Below are positions 1-8,139 of a stretch of DNA of 22,865 nucleotides, in pieces. A program made the position numbers and the translations under genes. The notes beneath the pieces were generated by a model. It saw only the letters and a list, made by a program, of their open reading frames with translations, was not told the origin of the DNA and did no database searches. Within the stretch, counting starts at the first letter, position 1. Each line of letters opens with the position of its first letter. Source of the DNA: Gaiellasilicea sp035553355 (GTDB taxonomy: Bacteria; Actinomycetota; Thermoleophilia; Gaiellales; Gaiellaceae); NCBI GenBank assembly GCA_035553355.1, contig DATMJW010000116.1, positions 1 to 22,865 of the forward strand. The letters run 5' to 3'.

Positions 1-1395
1 ATGCACCGGTCACTCCGCTTCCGCCTGCCGGCACTGTTCCTGGCGGCGATCGCGCTCGCATTCCTCGTCGCGAGCCTGCTCGCGGTGCGCCTCTTCCAGG
101 AGCACACGCGGAACGAGTCGCTGCAGGAGCTGCGGCAGGAGGCACGCGGGCTCGCGCAGCTCTACGCGGAGTCCGCCGCGATCGTGAGCGACGAGGGACG
201 CGACGCACCGTCGTTCGCGGCCGCGAAGCTGGAGGCAGCGACGGGCGACCGCCTCTTCTACGTCGGTCTCAACGTCTTCCCGGGACAGGAGACGGGGCTG
301 ACGCGGCTGTCGCAGGCGGACGTCGGCATCGACGTGCTGCGTGCGAACCGGGTCGTCACGTTCGAGTTCGTCCCGCCGGACGAGGAGCGCACGTTCCTCG
401 CCGCCTCGCACCCGCTGCGGCTCGAGGGCGACCGCGCGCCCTTCGGCGCGCTGATCGTGGCGAAGCCGCAGAACGAGCTTCGGGACGCGTGGCTCAGGCT
501 GCTCGGCCGGCTCGCGCTCGCGTTCGTCGGGGCAGGAGTGGTCGTCGGCGCACTCGCGCTGTACCTCTCCCGCCGCATCACGCGTCCCGTCCTCGCGCTG
601 TCGGCGGCGGCCGACGAGATCGCGGAGGGGCGGTACGAGGTCCAGGTGCCGAACGTCCCGGGCGGCGACGAGATCGGGCACCTCGCGGACCGCTTCCGCG
701 AGATGGCCGCGCGGCTCGCCGAGTCGGAGGAGCGCGAGCGGAACTTCCTGATGTCCGTGTCGCACGAGCTGCGCACGCCGCTGACGGCGATCCGCGGCCA
801 CGTCGCCGCGCTGCGGGAGGGGGTGGTGACGGACGCGGAGCTGGCGGAGGAGTCGCTCGCGATCGTGGCCGCCGAGGCCGACCGGCTCGCGCGCCTCGTC
901 GGCGACGTCCTCGACCTCGCGAAGCTCGACGCGCACCGGTTCACGGTGATGACCGAGGAGGTCGACATGGGGCGCCTCTGCGACCGGGCGTACGCGACGT
1001 TCGCCGACGAGGCGCGCCGCCGCGGGATCGAGTACCTGCGGCGCGCCGACGGGGAGCCGGTGATCGTGTCCGACGGCGACCGCGTGCTGCAGATCATCTC
1101 GAACCTGCTCTCGAACGCGTTCCGCTGGACGCCCGACGGCGGGCGCGTCGAGCTCGGCCTCGGCGCGGCGAACGGATCCGTGACCGTCGACGTGGTCGAC
1201 TCCGGCCCCGGGATCGCGGCCGAGGAGCGGGAGCGGATCTTCCGGCCGTTCTGGTCGCGGGACGGCCGCGGCACCGGGCTCGGGCTGCCGATCGCGAAGG
1301 AGCTCGCCGCCGCCCTCGGCGGACGCATCGAGCTCGAGTCCCAGGTCGGCCGCGGCAGCCGGTTCCGCCTCGTGCTGCCCGCCCGGCGGGTCTAG
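1..1395 (+). CDS. Two-component sensor histidine kinase (HAMP, HisKA, HATPase)
   Basis: A membrane-bound sensor kinase of 464 residues that should autophosphorylate on histidine and pass the phosphate to a response regulator. A first membrane segment spans about residues 8-30. A variable extracytoplasmic sensor follows, with no family I recognise, then a second membrane segment near 167-190 and a HAMP linker around 190-245. The H-box SVSHELRTPL places the phosphoacceptor at H255. The N-box asparagine is N372 (NLLSNAF), the G1 box DSGPGIA begins at D400 and the G2 box is GTGLGLPIAK near 424-433. The ATG is the first base of the window, so an upstream start cannot be excluded, but the N-terminus looks complete. 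No partner regulator follows; it probably lies upstream, outside the window. The regulator at 12.1 kb is an unlikely partner because its receiver is degenerate. Confidence 0.93.
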   Translation: MHRSLRFRLPALFLAAIALAFLVASLLAVRLFQEHTRNESLQELRQEARGLAQLYAESAAIVSDEGRDAPSFAAAKLEAATGDRLFYVGLNVFPGQETGLTRLSQADVGIDVLRANRVVTFEFVPPDEERTFLAASHPLRLEGDRAPFGALIVAKPQNELRDAWLRLLGRLALAFVGAGVVVGALALYLSRRITRPVLALSAAADEIAEGRYEVQVPNVPGGDEIGHLADRFREMAARLAESEERERNFLMSVSHELRTPLTAIRGHVAALREGVVTDAELAEESLAIVAAEADRLARLVGDVLDLAKLDAHRFTVMTEEVDMGRLCDRAYATFADEARRRGIEYLRRADGEPVIVSDGDRVLQIISNLLSNAFRWTPDGGRVELGLGAANGSVTVDVVDSGPGIAAEERERIFRPFWSRDGRGTGLGLPIAKELAAALGGRIELESQVGRGSRFRLVLPARRV

Positions 1396-1431
1396 CCCTT
1401 TCGCGGCTCCCGCAACACGTACCCCCGCCCG

Positions 1432-1446
1432 GGGAGGGGTCCTCCC
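1432..1446. terminator. Possible short hairpin after the histidine kinase
   Basis: A 6-bp stem GGGAGG/CCTCCC with loop GGT starts 36 nt after the kinase stop. There is no T-run, so it is at best a weak or U-tail-less terminator. It could also be chance in GC-rich sequence. Confidence 0.25.
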
Positions 1447-1518
1447 GCGAGCCCTGCTGCGAGCATAGCCCCGGGCTCCGCGCGTGTCTGTGCCGAAAGC
1501 GTGCCGATTCCGTGTCAG

Positions 1519-1524
1519 TAGCAT
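1519..1524 (+). promoter_or_regulatory. -10 box TAGCAT for a leaderless prenyltransferase transcript
   Basis: TAGCAT fits the TANNNT actinobacterial -10 form and is followed after exactly 7 nt by the GTG at 1532. Transcription would therefore begin at or next to the start codon. This supports choosing GTG 1532 over the in-frame GTG at 1484. No convincing -35 was identified. Confidence 0.5.
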
Positions 1525-1531
1525 CGGCCGC

Positions 1532-2458
1532 GTGACGGCGTCCCCGCACCTCGCCGCGCCCCCGCCGCCGACGCCGCTTCCCCCGCGCCGGACGCCGACC
1601 GGGGCACTGCTCGTCGCCCTCCTGCCGCGGCAGTGGACGAAGAACCTGCTGCTCTTCGCCGGGATCGTCTTCGCCGCGGAGATCGACGATCCCGGACGAT
1701 GGCTGCGCGCTGGGCTCGCCTTCGCCGTCTACTGCGCCGCGTCGAGCGCGGCGTACCTGCTGAACGACCTGCGCGACCTCGACCAGGACCGCCTGCACCC
1801 GCTCAAGCGGCGCCGTCCCGTCGCGCGCGGAGAGCTCTCGGCGAGGACGGCGGTGCTCGCCGCGGTCGCGCTCGCCGCGGGTGCCGTCGCAGGCGCGGCC
1901 GCGCTGGGAGCTCTCGCCGTCGGACTCGTCGCCGCGTTCCTCTCGCTCCAGGCCCTCTACACGGTGCGGCTGAAGCACGTCGTCCTCGTGGACGTGATGG
2001 CGATCGCGGCGCTGTTCGTCGTCCGCGCTGCCGCCGGTGCCGACGCCGTCGACGTGCGGATCTCACCGTGGCTCCTCGTCTGCACCGCGCTCCTAGCGCT
2101 CTTCCTCGCGCTCGGCAAGCGGCGTGGGGAACTCGTCCTCGTTGGTGCCGAACGGACGCCCGGACGGCCGGTGCTCGCCGGCTACTCGCTCGCGCTCGTC
2201 GACCAGCTCGTGACGGTGGTCGCCGCCGCCACACTCGTCTCGTACGGGATCTACGCGCTGACGGCGCACGAGACGCAGGCGCTCGCCTGGACGCTCCCGT
2301 TCGTCGTCTTCGGCGTCTTCCGCTACCTCCTGCTGCTGCACCGGTCAGGCGTGGGCGAGGAACCGGAGACGGTCCTCGTCACCGACCGGCCGATCCTCGG
2401 ATCGGTCGCGCTGTGGGCTGCGGCATGCGCCGCGATCCTGCTGCTCGTGGAGCGCTAG
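1532..2458 (+). CDS. UbiA-family prenyltransferase, decaprenyl-phosphate phosphoribosyltransferase-like
   Basis: An integral membrane prenyltransferase of 308 residues. The signature NDLRDLDQDRLHP starts at N78 and continues into KRRRPVA; this is the first aspartate-rich motif of UbiA enzymes and matches the DPPR synthase branch (Rv3806c-like). That branch moves phosphoribosyl from PRPP to decaprenyl phosphate. PRQWTKNLLLF near residue 30 and GKRRGEL in a later cytoplasmic loop are also typical. About eight or nine hydrophobic segments follow a proline-rich N-terminus. The GTG at 1532 is chosen because a TAGCAT box lies 7 nt upstream; a GTG at 1484 would add 16 residues. No arabinan-synthesis neighbours are present, so the substrate is inferred from the motif. 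The stop is interleaved with that of the convergent coiled-coil gene on a shared CTAG. Confidence 0.85.
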   Translation: MTASPHLAAPPPPTPLPPRRTPTGALLVALLPRQWTKNLLLFAGIVFAAEIDDPGRWLRAGLAFAVYCAASSAAYLLNDLRDLDQDRLHPLKRRRPVARGELSARTAVLAAVALAAGAVAGAAALGALAVGLVAAFLSLQALYTVRLKHVVLVDVMAIAALFVVRAAAGADAVDVRISPWLLVCTALLALFLALGKRRGELVLVGAERTPGRPVLAGYSLALVDQLVTVVAAATLVSYGIYALTAHETQALAWTLPFVVFGVFRYLLLLHRSGVGEEPETVLVTDRPILGSVALWAAACAAILLLVER

Positions 2459-2883
2459 CCGGCGCGGAGCTGGTGGACCGTGCCGCCGCCGCTCCACGCT
2501 TCGAGGCGCTCGAGGCGGGCGTCCACGCCCTTCCAGCCGGAGGAGACGAGGTCGACGAGGAGCGCGAGGTCGTCGATGCGCGCATGGCGCTCGGCGAGCA
2601 GGTCGCCCTCGATCCGCTCGAGCCGCCGGATCGTGCCGTTCAGGAGCCCGCGGATCTCGGCGAGCTGGCGTGCGACCGGGACGACCTCGGCGCGGAGGCC
2701 GTCGTGGACCGCCGCGCCGACCTTCTCGGGCAGCGTCGCCTCGAGCTCGGCCGCCGACTGCGCGAGCGACTCGAGCTGCGCCCGCGTACGCTCGAGCGTC
2801 GCCTCCAGCTCGGCCGGCGCGACGCGACCGGCCGCCGCCTGCGCGATCCGCGCCTTCGCCCGCTCGAGAGCCGCCTCGTCCAC
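2455..2883 (-). CDS. Hypothetical alpha-helical/coiled-coil protein
   Basis: I do not recognise a family. The 142-residue product is almost wholly helical, rich in Ala, Glu, Leu and Arg, with heptad-like spacing throughout (for example RTRAQLESLAQSAAELEATL, then RRLERIEGDLL and ARLERLEAW). It has no signal peptide or membrane segment, so a cytoplasmic oligomeric or scaffold protein is likely. The GTG at 2883 is preferred over GTG 2889, two codons upstream, because a TAGTCT -10 box ends 7 nt before it. It is divergent from queA with overlapping -10 boxes, and convergent with the prenyltransferase, whose stop it overlaps by 4 nt. It is distinct from the small coiled-coil ORF at 8.1 kb. Confidence 0.7.
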   Translation of the reverse strand: MDEAALERAKARIAQAAAGRVAPAELEATLERTRAQLESLAQSAAELEATLPEKVGAAVHDGLRAEVVPVARQLAEIRGLLNGTIRRLERIEGDLLAERHARIDDLALLVDLVSSGWKGVDARLERLEAWSGGGTVHQLRAG

Positions 2884-2890
2884 GGGCACG

Positions 2891-2900
2891 AGACTACGCT
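2891..2900. promoter_or_regulatory. Overlapping back-to-back -10 boxes for queA and the coiled-coil gene
   Basis: The ten bases AGACTACGCT read TACGCT on the plus strand (2895-2900, for queA) and TAGTCT on the minus strand (2891-2896, for the coiled-coil gene). Both fit TANNNT and share two base pairs, so polymerase should not be able to occupy both at once. Confidence 0.5.
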
Positions 2901-2923
2901 GGCCGTCGGATGGAGCCCCGCCG

Positions 2924-3853
2924 ATGGACGTGAGCGAGCTCGACTACAGGCTGCCGCCGGAGCTGATCGCGCAGCACCCGCCGGAGCGCCGCGACGCGTC
3001 GCGGCTGCTCGTGTACGAGCGCGCCACCGGCGAGACGCGCCACCGCAGCTTCGCCGATCTTCCGCAGGAGCTCGACGGGCACCTCGTCGTCGTTAACGAC
3101 ACGCGGGTCGTACCGGCCCGGATCCGCCTCGACCGGCCGAAGGGCGAGGTGCTCCTGCTCGAGCACGAGGGGGACGGCGTGTGGCTCGCGCTCGCGCGGC
3201 CGACGCGGCGCCTGCGCCCGGGCGACCGTCACGGCGCGGTCGAGCTCGTGGAGCACGTCGGCGAGGGCCGCTGGCGCGTCCGGCTCGACGGCGAGCCCGA
3301 CGGTGAGACGCCGCTGCCGCCGTACATCGCGGCGCCACTCGGCGACCCGGAGCGGTACCAGACGGTCTACGCGCGGGATGCCGGGTCGGCAGCCGCGCCG
3401 ACCGCGGGGCTCCACTTCACCCCGGAGCTCCTCGACCGCCTCGACGTCGAGCACGTCACGCTCCACGTCGGCCTCGACACGTTCCGCCCGCTCGCGGCGC
3501 AGACGCTCGAGGAGCACCGGCTGCACGGCGAGCGCTACGAGGTGCGGCCGGAGGCGTGGGAGCGGATCGCGGCCGCCGACCGCGTCCTCGCCGTCGGCAC
3601 GACCACCGTCCGGGTGCTCGAGACGGTCGTGCGAACGCGCGAGCTCGCGGGGCGGACGGAGCTCTTCGTGAAGCCGCCGTTCGCGTTCAGCCGCGTCGAC
3701 GCGCTCCTGACGAACTTCCACCTGCCGCGGTCGAGCCTGCTCGCGCTCGTGATGGCGTTCGCCGGCGTCGAGGAGACGCGGCGGCTGTACGAGCTCGCGG
3801 TCGCGGAGCGGTATCGCTTCTACTCGTTCGGCGATGCGATGCTCGTCCTGTGA
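2924..3853 (+). CDS. queA: S-adenosylmethionine:tRNA ribosyltransferase-isomerase QueA
   Basis: QueA transfers and isomerises the ribosyl part of SAM onto preQ1-modified tRNA, giving epoxyqueuosine at the wobble position of GUN anticodons. Family landmarks are DYRLPPELIAQHPPERRDAS at the N-terminus, VVVNDTRVVPAR, APTAGLHFTPELL, THVGLDTF-like HVGLDTFRPL, and the C-terminal LLTNFHLPRSSLLALVMAF and YRFYSFGDAML. At 309 residues it is shorter than the usual roughly 340-356, with the central barrel region apparently reduced. The ATG at 2924 has GGAG about 8 nt upstream inside a short leader from the TACGCT box. Its TGA overlaps the ATG of tgt (TGATG), so the two queuosine steps are translationally coupled. 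Confidence 0.95.
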   Translation: MDVSELDYRLPPELIAQHPPERRDASRLLVYERATGETRHRSFADLPQELDGHLVVVNDTRVVPARIRLDRPKGEVLLLEHEGDGVWLALARPTRRLRPGDRHGAVELVEHVGEGRWRVRLDGEPDGETPLPPYIAAPLGDPERYQTVYARDAGSAAAPTAGLHFTPELLDRLDVEHVTLHVGLDTFRPLAAQTLEEHRLHGERYEVRPEAWERIAAADRVLAVGTTTVRVLETVVRTRELAGRTELFVKPPFAFSRVDALLTNFHLPRSSLLALVMAFAGVEETRRLYELAVAERYRFYSFGDAMLVL

Positions 3854-4980
3854 TGCCTTTCGAGGTCACGGCGACGGACGGCGCCGCCCGAACGGGGATC
3901 CTGCGGACCGCACACGGTGAGGTGCGCACGCCCGCCTTCATGCCCGTCGGGACGAAGGCGAGCGTCAAGACGCTCCACCCGGACGAGGTGCGCGCGGCCG
4001 GCGCGCAGATCGTCCTCGGCAACACCTACCACCTGCACTTCCGACCGGGCGACGAGCTGATCGCGGAGCTCGGCGGCCTCCACGCGTTCTCCGGCTGGGA
4101 CGGCCCGATCCTCACCGACTCCGGCGGCTTCCAGGTCTTCTCGCTCCGCGACACGCTGCAAGAGGTCGACGACGAGGGTGTCACGTTCCGTTCGGTCTAC
4201 GACGGCGCGCCGACCCGGTTCTCCCCGGAGATCGCCGCCCGGATCCAGCGGAACCTCGGCTCGGACGTCGCGATGTGCTTCGACATCTGCCCGCCCGCCG
4301 GCGTCTCGCGCGCCGAGCTCGACGAGGCGGTCCGGCTGACGACGCTGTGGGCGGCGCGGCAGCGCGAGGCGGAGCGCGCGCCCGGCCAGCTCGTCTTCGC
4401 GATCAGCCAGGGCGCGGCCGACCCGGAGCTGCGGCGACGGTCGATCGAGGAGCTCGTCGCGCTCGGCTTCGACGGGTACGCCCTCGGCGGGCTCGCGGTG
4501 GGGGAGGGGCGCGAGGAGATGTTCGAGGCGACGGCGTGGGCGGCGCCGCTGCTCCCGCCCGAGAAGCCGCGCTACTTCATGGGGATCGGTGACGCCGAGG
4601 GCATCCTCCGCGTGCTCGCCGCGGGCGTCGACATGTTCGACTGCGTCCTGCCCACGCGGACGGCGAGGACGGGGTCGGCGCTGACGGCGACCGGCCGCAT
4701 CAACCTCCGGAACGCGCGCTTCGCCCGCGACCCGCGCCCGCTCGAGGAGGGCTGCGGCTGTCCCGCCTGCACGCGCTTCTCCCGCGCGTACGTGAGGCAC
4801 CTCGTGAACCAGGAGGAGGTGCTCGGGATCCGGCTCCTCAGCCTGCATAATCTCCACTTCCTGCTCGAACTGACCGCGGGCGCGCGCGCGGCGATCGAGC
4901 GAGGCGACCTCGCTGCGTACGTGGAAGGGCGTCTCGCGAGGCTCGCCGCCGGCCCTCAGGAGGACGCTTGGGACAGCTGA
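3853..4980 (+). CDS. tgt: tRNA-guanine transglycosylase (bacterial Tgt)
   Basis: Tgt exchanges guanine 34 of GUN-anticodon tRNAs for preQ1, the step before QueA. The 375-residue length is normal. The substrate-side aspartate is D89 in ILTDSGGFQVFSL and the nucleophile is D263 in GVDMFDCVLPTRTARTG. Zinc ligands C301, C303 and C306 sit in GCGCPACTRF, and H332 is in LLSLHNL. ISQGAADPELR and ALGGLAVGEG match the base-binding loops. The start ATG overlaps the queA stop, and its own stop lies inside the start of yajC, so queA-tgt-yajC form one operon. No preQ1 synthesis genes (queC, queD, queE, queF) are in the window; they must be elsewhere or preQ1 is salvaged. Confidence 0.97.
   Translation: MPFEVTATDGAARTGILRTAHGEVRTPAFMPVGTKASVKTLHPDEVRAAGAQIVLGNTYHLHFRPGDELIAELGGLHAFSGWDGPILTDSGGFQVFSLRDTLQEVDDEGVTFRSVYDGAPTRFSPEIAARIQRNLGSDVAMCFDICPPAGVSRAELDEAVRLTTLWAARQREAERAPGQLVFAISQGAADPELRRRSIEELVALGFDGYALGGLAVGEGREEMFEATAWAAPLLPPEKPRYFMGIGDAEGILRVLAAGVDMFDCVLPTRTARTGSALTATGRINLRNARFARDPRPLEEGCGCPACTRFSRAYVRHLVNQEEVLGIRLLSLHNLHFLLELTAGARAAIERGDLAAYVEGRLARLAAGPQEDAWDS
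4958..4963 (+). promoter_or_regulatory. Shine-Dalgarno AGGAGG setting the yajC TTG start
   Basis: A full AGGAGG lies within the end of tgt, 4 nt before the TTG at 4968. It is one of the strongest ribosome binding sites in the window and supports an unusual TTG start overlapping the upstream gene. Confidence 0.65.
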
Positions 4981-5282
4981 TCGTGATCGTCGCCATGTTC
5001 GCCCTGCTCTGGCTGCTCCTGATCCGGCCGCAGCGGCGCCGCCAGGTCGAGCAGCAGCAGCTCCAGTCGAGCATCGAGGTCGGCGACGAGGTGCTCACGG
5101 TCGGCGGCCTCTACGCGCACGTCCGCGAGCTCCTCGACGACGACGACCTGCTCGTCGAGATCGCTCCCGGCACGAACGTGCGGCTCGCGCGGCGCGCGAT
5201 CGCCGGCGTGGTCGAGGAGGACGACGCCGACGAGGAGGACGTCGCGGCAGCCGCGCCCGTCGAGGAGCGCGCGGGCGACTAG
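4968..5282 (+). CDS. yajC: Preprotein translocase subunit YajC
   Basis: A 104-residue single-span membrane protein that joins SecDF in the holotranslocon. The N-terminal helix (about residues 2-20) leads into LLIRPQRRRQ, the typical basic stop after the YajC membrane helix, then the soluble domain with VGDEVLTVGGLYAHV. The C-terminus is an acidic tail (EEDDADEEDVAAAAPVEE). It starts at TTG with a strong AGGAGG and overlaps the tgt stop by 13 nt. The next gene is secDF after 31 nt, the usual gene order. Confidence 0.92.
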   Translation: MGQLIVIVAMFALLWLLLIRPQRRRQVEQQQLQSSIEVGDEVLTVGGLYAHVRELLDDDDLLVEIAPGTNVRLARRAIAGVVEEDDADEEDVAAAAPVEERAGD

Positions 5283-5295
5283 GGACGCCCCTCGC

Positions 5296-5301
5296 TACGC
5301 T
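5296..5301 (+). promoter_or_regulatory. -10 box TACGCT before secDF
   Basis: TACGCT, identical to the queA box, lies 12 nt upstream of the TTG start. It implies a leader of about 5 nt and an internal promoter that could express secDF independently of the queA operon. No Shine-Dalgarno precedes the TTG, which fits near-leaderless initiation. Confidence 0.4.
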
Positions 5302-5313
5302 GTTCTTCCCGCC

Positions 5314-8139
5314 TTGAACCGCAAGCCCCATCTCATCCTCGTCGCGCTGATCGTCGCGGCGCTCGTCGGCGTCGCCGCCCTTGCGATGCCAGGCTCGCCG
5401 GCCTACCAGGAGCCAACGCTCGGCCTCGACCTCCAGGGCGGGCTCGAGGTGACGCTCCAGGCGGTGCCGCCGCGCGACCGCGCGCTCGCGCCCGAGGACC
5501 TCGAGCGGTCGGTCGAGATCCTCCGCAACCGCATCGACGCGCTCGGCGTCTCCGAGCCCGAGATCCGGACGCAGGGCGACGACCAGATCGTGATCGACAT
5601 GCCCGGGATCACGAACCCGGAGCAGGTGATCGAGGTGCTCGGCCGGACGGCGCAGCTCGAGCTGTACGACCTCCAGGTGAACCTGCTGCGGCCGTCGATC
5701 GACGCCCAGGGGTTCCCGGTCGCGACGCCGACGCTCTACGAGCTGCTCGCCGGCCAGCAGGCGCTCGTGAACAGGGCGCAGAACGACCAGTGGTATCTCT
5801 TCGACGACGACCGGAAGCTCCGCGCCGGCCCGACGGCGGAGCGCGAGGCGCTGCTCCAGAGCCAGCCCGTCGACAAGGAGGGTGAGCTCGGCGAGCTCCC
5901 CGACGGCTGGCGGATCTTCGGCGTGCCGCCGCGGTCCGTCGTCCTGAGCTGCGGCATCGGCGAGGTCGTCTGCCCGGGCGTGAACGAGGCGAACCCGTCC
6001 CGCAACTACTGGTACCTGATGCGCTACGACCGCAGCGCGCAGGCGGTCCAGTCCGGCGAGGCGGTGCCGGAGATGACGGGCGCCGACCTCGTGCTCGAGG
6101 GGACGCGCGCCGATTTCGACCCGACGACGAGCGAGCCGATCGTGACGATGCAGTTCACGGACAGCGGCGCCGACAAGTTCGCGGAGATCACGGCCGAGGA
6201 GGCACGCCGCGGGAAGTCGAAGTCGCAGCTGCTCGGGCAGAAGGTGACCGCGAACTTCGCGATCGTCCTCGACCGCGAGATCAAGTCGTGGCCGTCGATC
6301 GACTGGGAGCAGTACCCGAACGGGATCGGCGGCCAGAACGGCGCCCAGATCACCGGCATCGGCTCGATCGACGAGGCGCGCAACCTCGCGCTCGTGCTCC
6401 AGACCGGCGCGCTCCCGGTCACCTTCCGCACTCTCGACACGACTGCGATCTCCGCGACGCTCGGCAAGGACTCGCTCGCGGAGGCGTGGAAGGCCGCGAT
6501 CGCGGGCCTGCTCGTCGTCGCGCTCTTCCTGCTCGTCTTCTACCGCTTCCTCGGGCTCGTCGCCGTGCTCGGCCTCGGGATCTACTCGGCGTTCCTGTAC
6601 GCGGCGATCCTGCTCTTCAACGTCACGCTGACGCTGCCGGGCTTCGCCGGCATGATCCTCACGCTCGGCGTCGCGGCGGACGCGAACATCGTCATCTTCG
6701 AGCGCGTGAAGGAGGAGTACCGCGCCGGGAAATCCGTGCGCGCCGCGATCGCGGCCGGCTACGGCAAGGGCTTCTCGACGATCATCGACGCGAACGTCGT
6801 GACGGCGATCACGGCCGTGATCCTCTTCCTCGTCGCGACCGCGGGAGTGAAGGGCTTCGCCCTCATGCTCCTGATCGGGACGCTCATGTCGCTGCTGACG
6901 GCCGTCGCCGCGACGCGCGCGATCCTCGGCCTGCTCGCGGGGTTCAACTGGTTCGACAACCCGAAGTTCATGGGCGCCGAGGGCGAGCCGCCGAAGTGGA
7001 TCCGGCGCGACTTCGTCGGCCGCCGGAACGTCTGGTTCGCGATCGCGGCGGCGTTCATCGCGGTCTCGCTCGGCTCGATCGCGCTCCAGGGCCTCAACCT
7101 CGGCATCGACTTCAAGGGCGGGACGCAGATCACGTTCTCGACCGACGACCCCGTCGGGATCGAGCAGGTGCGCTCGCAGGCCGCGACGATCGGACAGGAG
7201 GACGCACAGATCTTCGGCCGCGGCGAGGAGCTCCCGGGCGAGCGCTACCGCGAGTTCTCGATCCGCACCGAGAACCTCCCGCAGGCCGAGCAGACCCGGC
7301 TGACGAACGAGCTCGAGCGGACGTTCGAGACGGAGACGAGCGTCCGCAGCGTCTCCGGGAGCTTCGGCCGCCAGATCGCCGAGGGCGCGGTCCTCGCGAT
7401 CCTCGTCTCGCTCCTCCTGATCGTCGGCTACATCTCCGCGCGCTTCCAGTGGAAGTTCTCGGTGCCGGTGCTCGTCGCGCTCCTGCACGACGTCGTCATC
7501 ACCGTCGGGATCTACTCGCTGCTCGACCGCGAGGTCACGACGGCCACGGTCGCGGCCATCCTCACGGTGCTCGGCTTCTCGATCTACGACACGATCATCA
7601 TCCTCGACCGCATCCGGGAGAACATCCCGCTGATGAAGCGCGCGTCGTTCCGCGTGCTCACGAACGTCTCGCTGTGGGAGACGATCCCGCGCTCGCTCGC
7701 GACGACGTTCATCACGCTGCTGCCGATCACGACGCTCTACTTCTTCGGCGGTGAGACGCTGAAGGACTTCGCGTTCGCGCTGCTCGTCGGGATCGGCGCG
7801 GGCGCCTACTCGTCGATCTTCATCGCTGCACCGCTGCTCGCGGTCTTCAAGGAACGGGAGCCCGAGTACGCGCGGAAGCGCGACGACGAAAGCCTCGAGG
7901 GCGTCACCTCGGTCGGCCTGCTGCTCCGGGAGGCCGAGGAGGCCGCTGCCGCCCAGCCGACCCCTGAGCTCGTTCCGGCGGCGGCTCCGGGCGATCTCGC
8001 CGAGGCGAACCGCGACACCGACGGTGACGGCGATGGCGACGGCGACGGCGCGCACGTCCTGACGCCGCGGGTCGACGACGCGAAGCGCGAGCGGCGCCGG
8101 CAGCGCCGCAAGACGCGGCCGCATGGCCGCGCCCGGTAG
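5314..8139 (+). CDS. secDF: Fused protein translocase SecDF
   Basis: A 941-residue single-chain SecD-SecF, an RND-type protein that uses the proton motive force to pull exported chains out of SecYEG. The SecD half has TM1 (8-24), LGLDLQGGLEV (37-46), a large periplasmic domain and the TM4 motif GVAADANIVIFERVKEEYR with proton-relay D456. The SecF half has LGIDFKGGTQITF (596-608) and LGFSIYDTIIILDRIREN, with D759 and D765. Canonical SecF reads SINDT, so N is replaced by Y at 758. The P1 region contains a long insertion (about residues 115-240) including two cysteines. After the last membrane span comes an unusual tail with DG repeats and a strongly basic end (KRERRRQRRKTRPHGRAR). The start is TTG. 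The stop overlaps the next ORF by 17 nt. Confidence 0.95.
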   Translation: MNRKPHLILVALIVAALVGVAALAMPGSPAYQEPTLGLDLQGGLEVTLQAVPPRDRALAPEDLERSVEILRNRIDALGVSEPEIRTQGDDQIVIDMPGITNPEQVIEVLGRTAQLELYDLQVNLLRPSIDAQGFPVATPTLYELLAGQQALVNRAQNDQWYLFDDDRKLRAGPTAEREALLQSQPVDKEGELGELPDGWRIFGVPPRSVVLSCGIGEVVCPGVNEANPSRNYWYLMRYDRSAQAVQSGEAVPEMTGADLVLEGTRADFDPTTSEPIVTMQFTDSGADKFAEITAEEARRGKSKSQLLGQKVTANFAIVLDREIKSWPSIDWEQYPNGIGGQNGAQITGIGSIDEARNLALVLQTGALPVTFRTLDTTAISATLGKDSLAEAWKAAIAGLLVVALFLLVFYRFLGLVAVLGLGIYSAFLYAAILLFNVTLTLPGFAGMILTLGVAADANIVIFERVKEEYRAGKSVRAAIAAGYGKGFSTIIDANVVTAITAVILFLVATAGVKGFALMLLIGTLMSLLTAVAATRAILGLLAGFNWFDNPKFMGAEGEPPKWIRRDFVGRRNVWFAIAAAFIAVSLGSIALQGLNLGIDFKGGTQITFSTDDPVGIEQVRSQAATIGQEDAQIFGRGEELPGERYREFSIRTENLPQAEQTRLTNELERTFETETSVRSVSGSFGRQIAEGAVLAILVSLLLIVGYISARFQWKFSVPVLVALLHDVVITVGIYSLLDREVTTATVAAILTVLGFSIYDTIIILDRIRENIPLMKRASFRVLTNVSLWETIPRSLATTFITLLPITTLYFFGGETLKDFAFALLVGIGAGAYSSIFIAAPLLAVFKEREPEYARKRDDESLEGVTSVGLLLREAEEAAAAQPTPELVPAAAPGDLAEANRDTDGDGDGDGDGAHVLTPRVDDAKRERRRQRRKTRPHGRAR
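8020..8049 (+). repeat. Five tandem GAY-GGN codon pairs in the secDF tail
   Basis: A 6-bp tandem repeat encodes five consecutive Asp-Gly pairs, making an acidic flexible linker before the basic C-terminus of SecDF. Such simple repeats are prone to in-frame length change. Confidence 0.8.
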
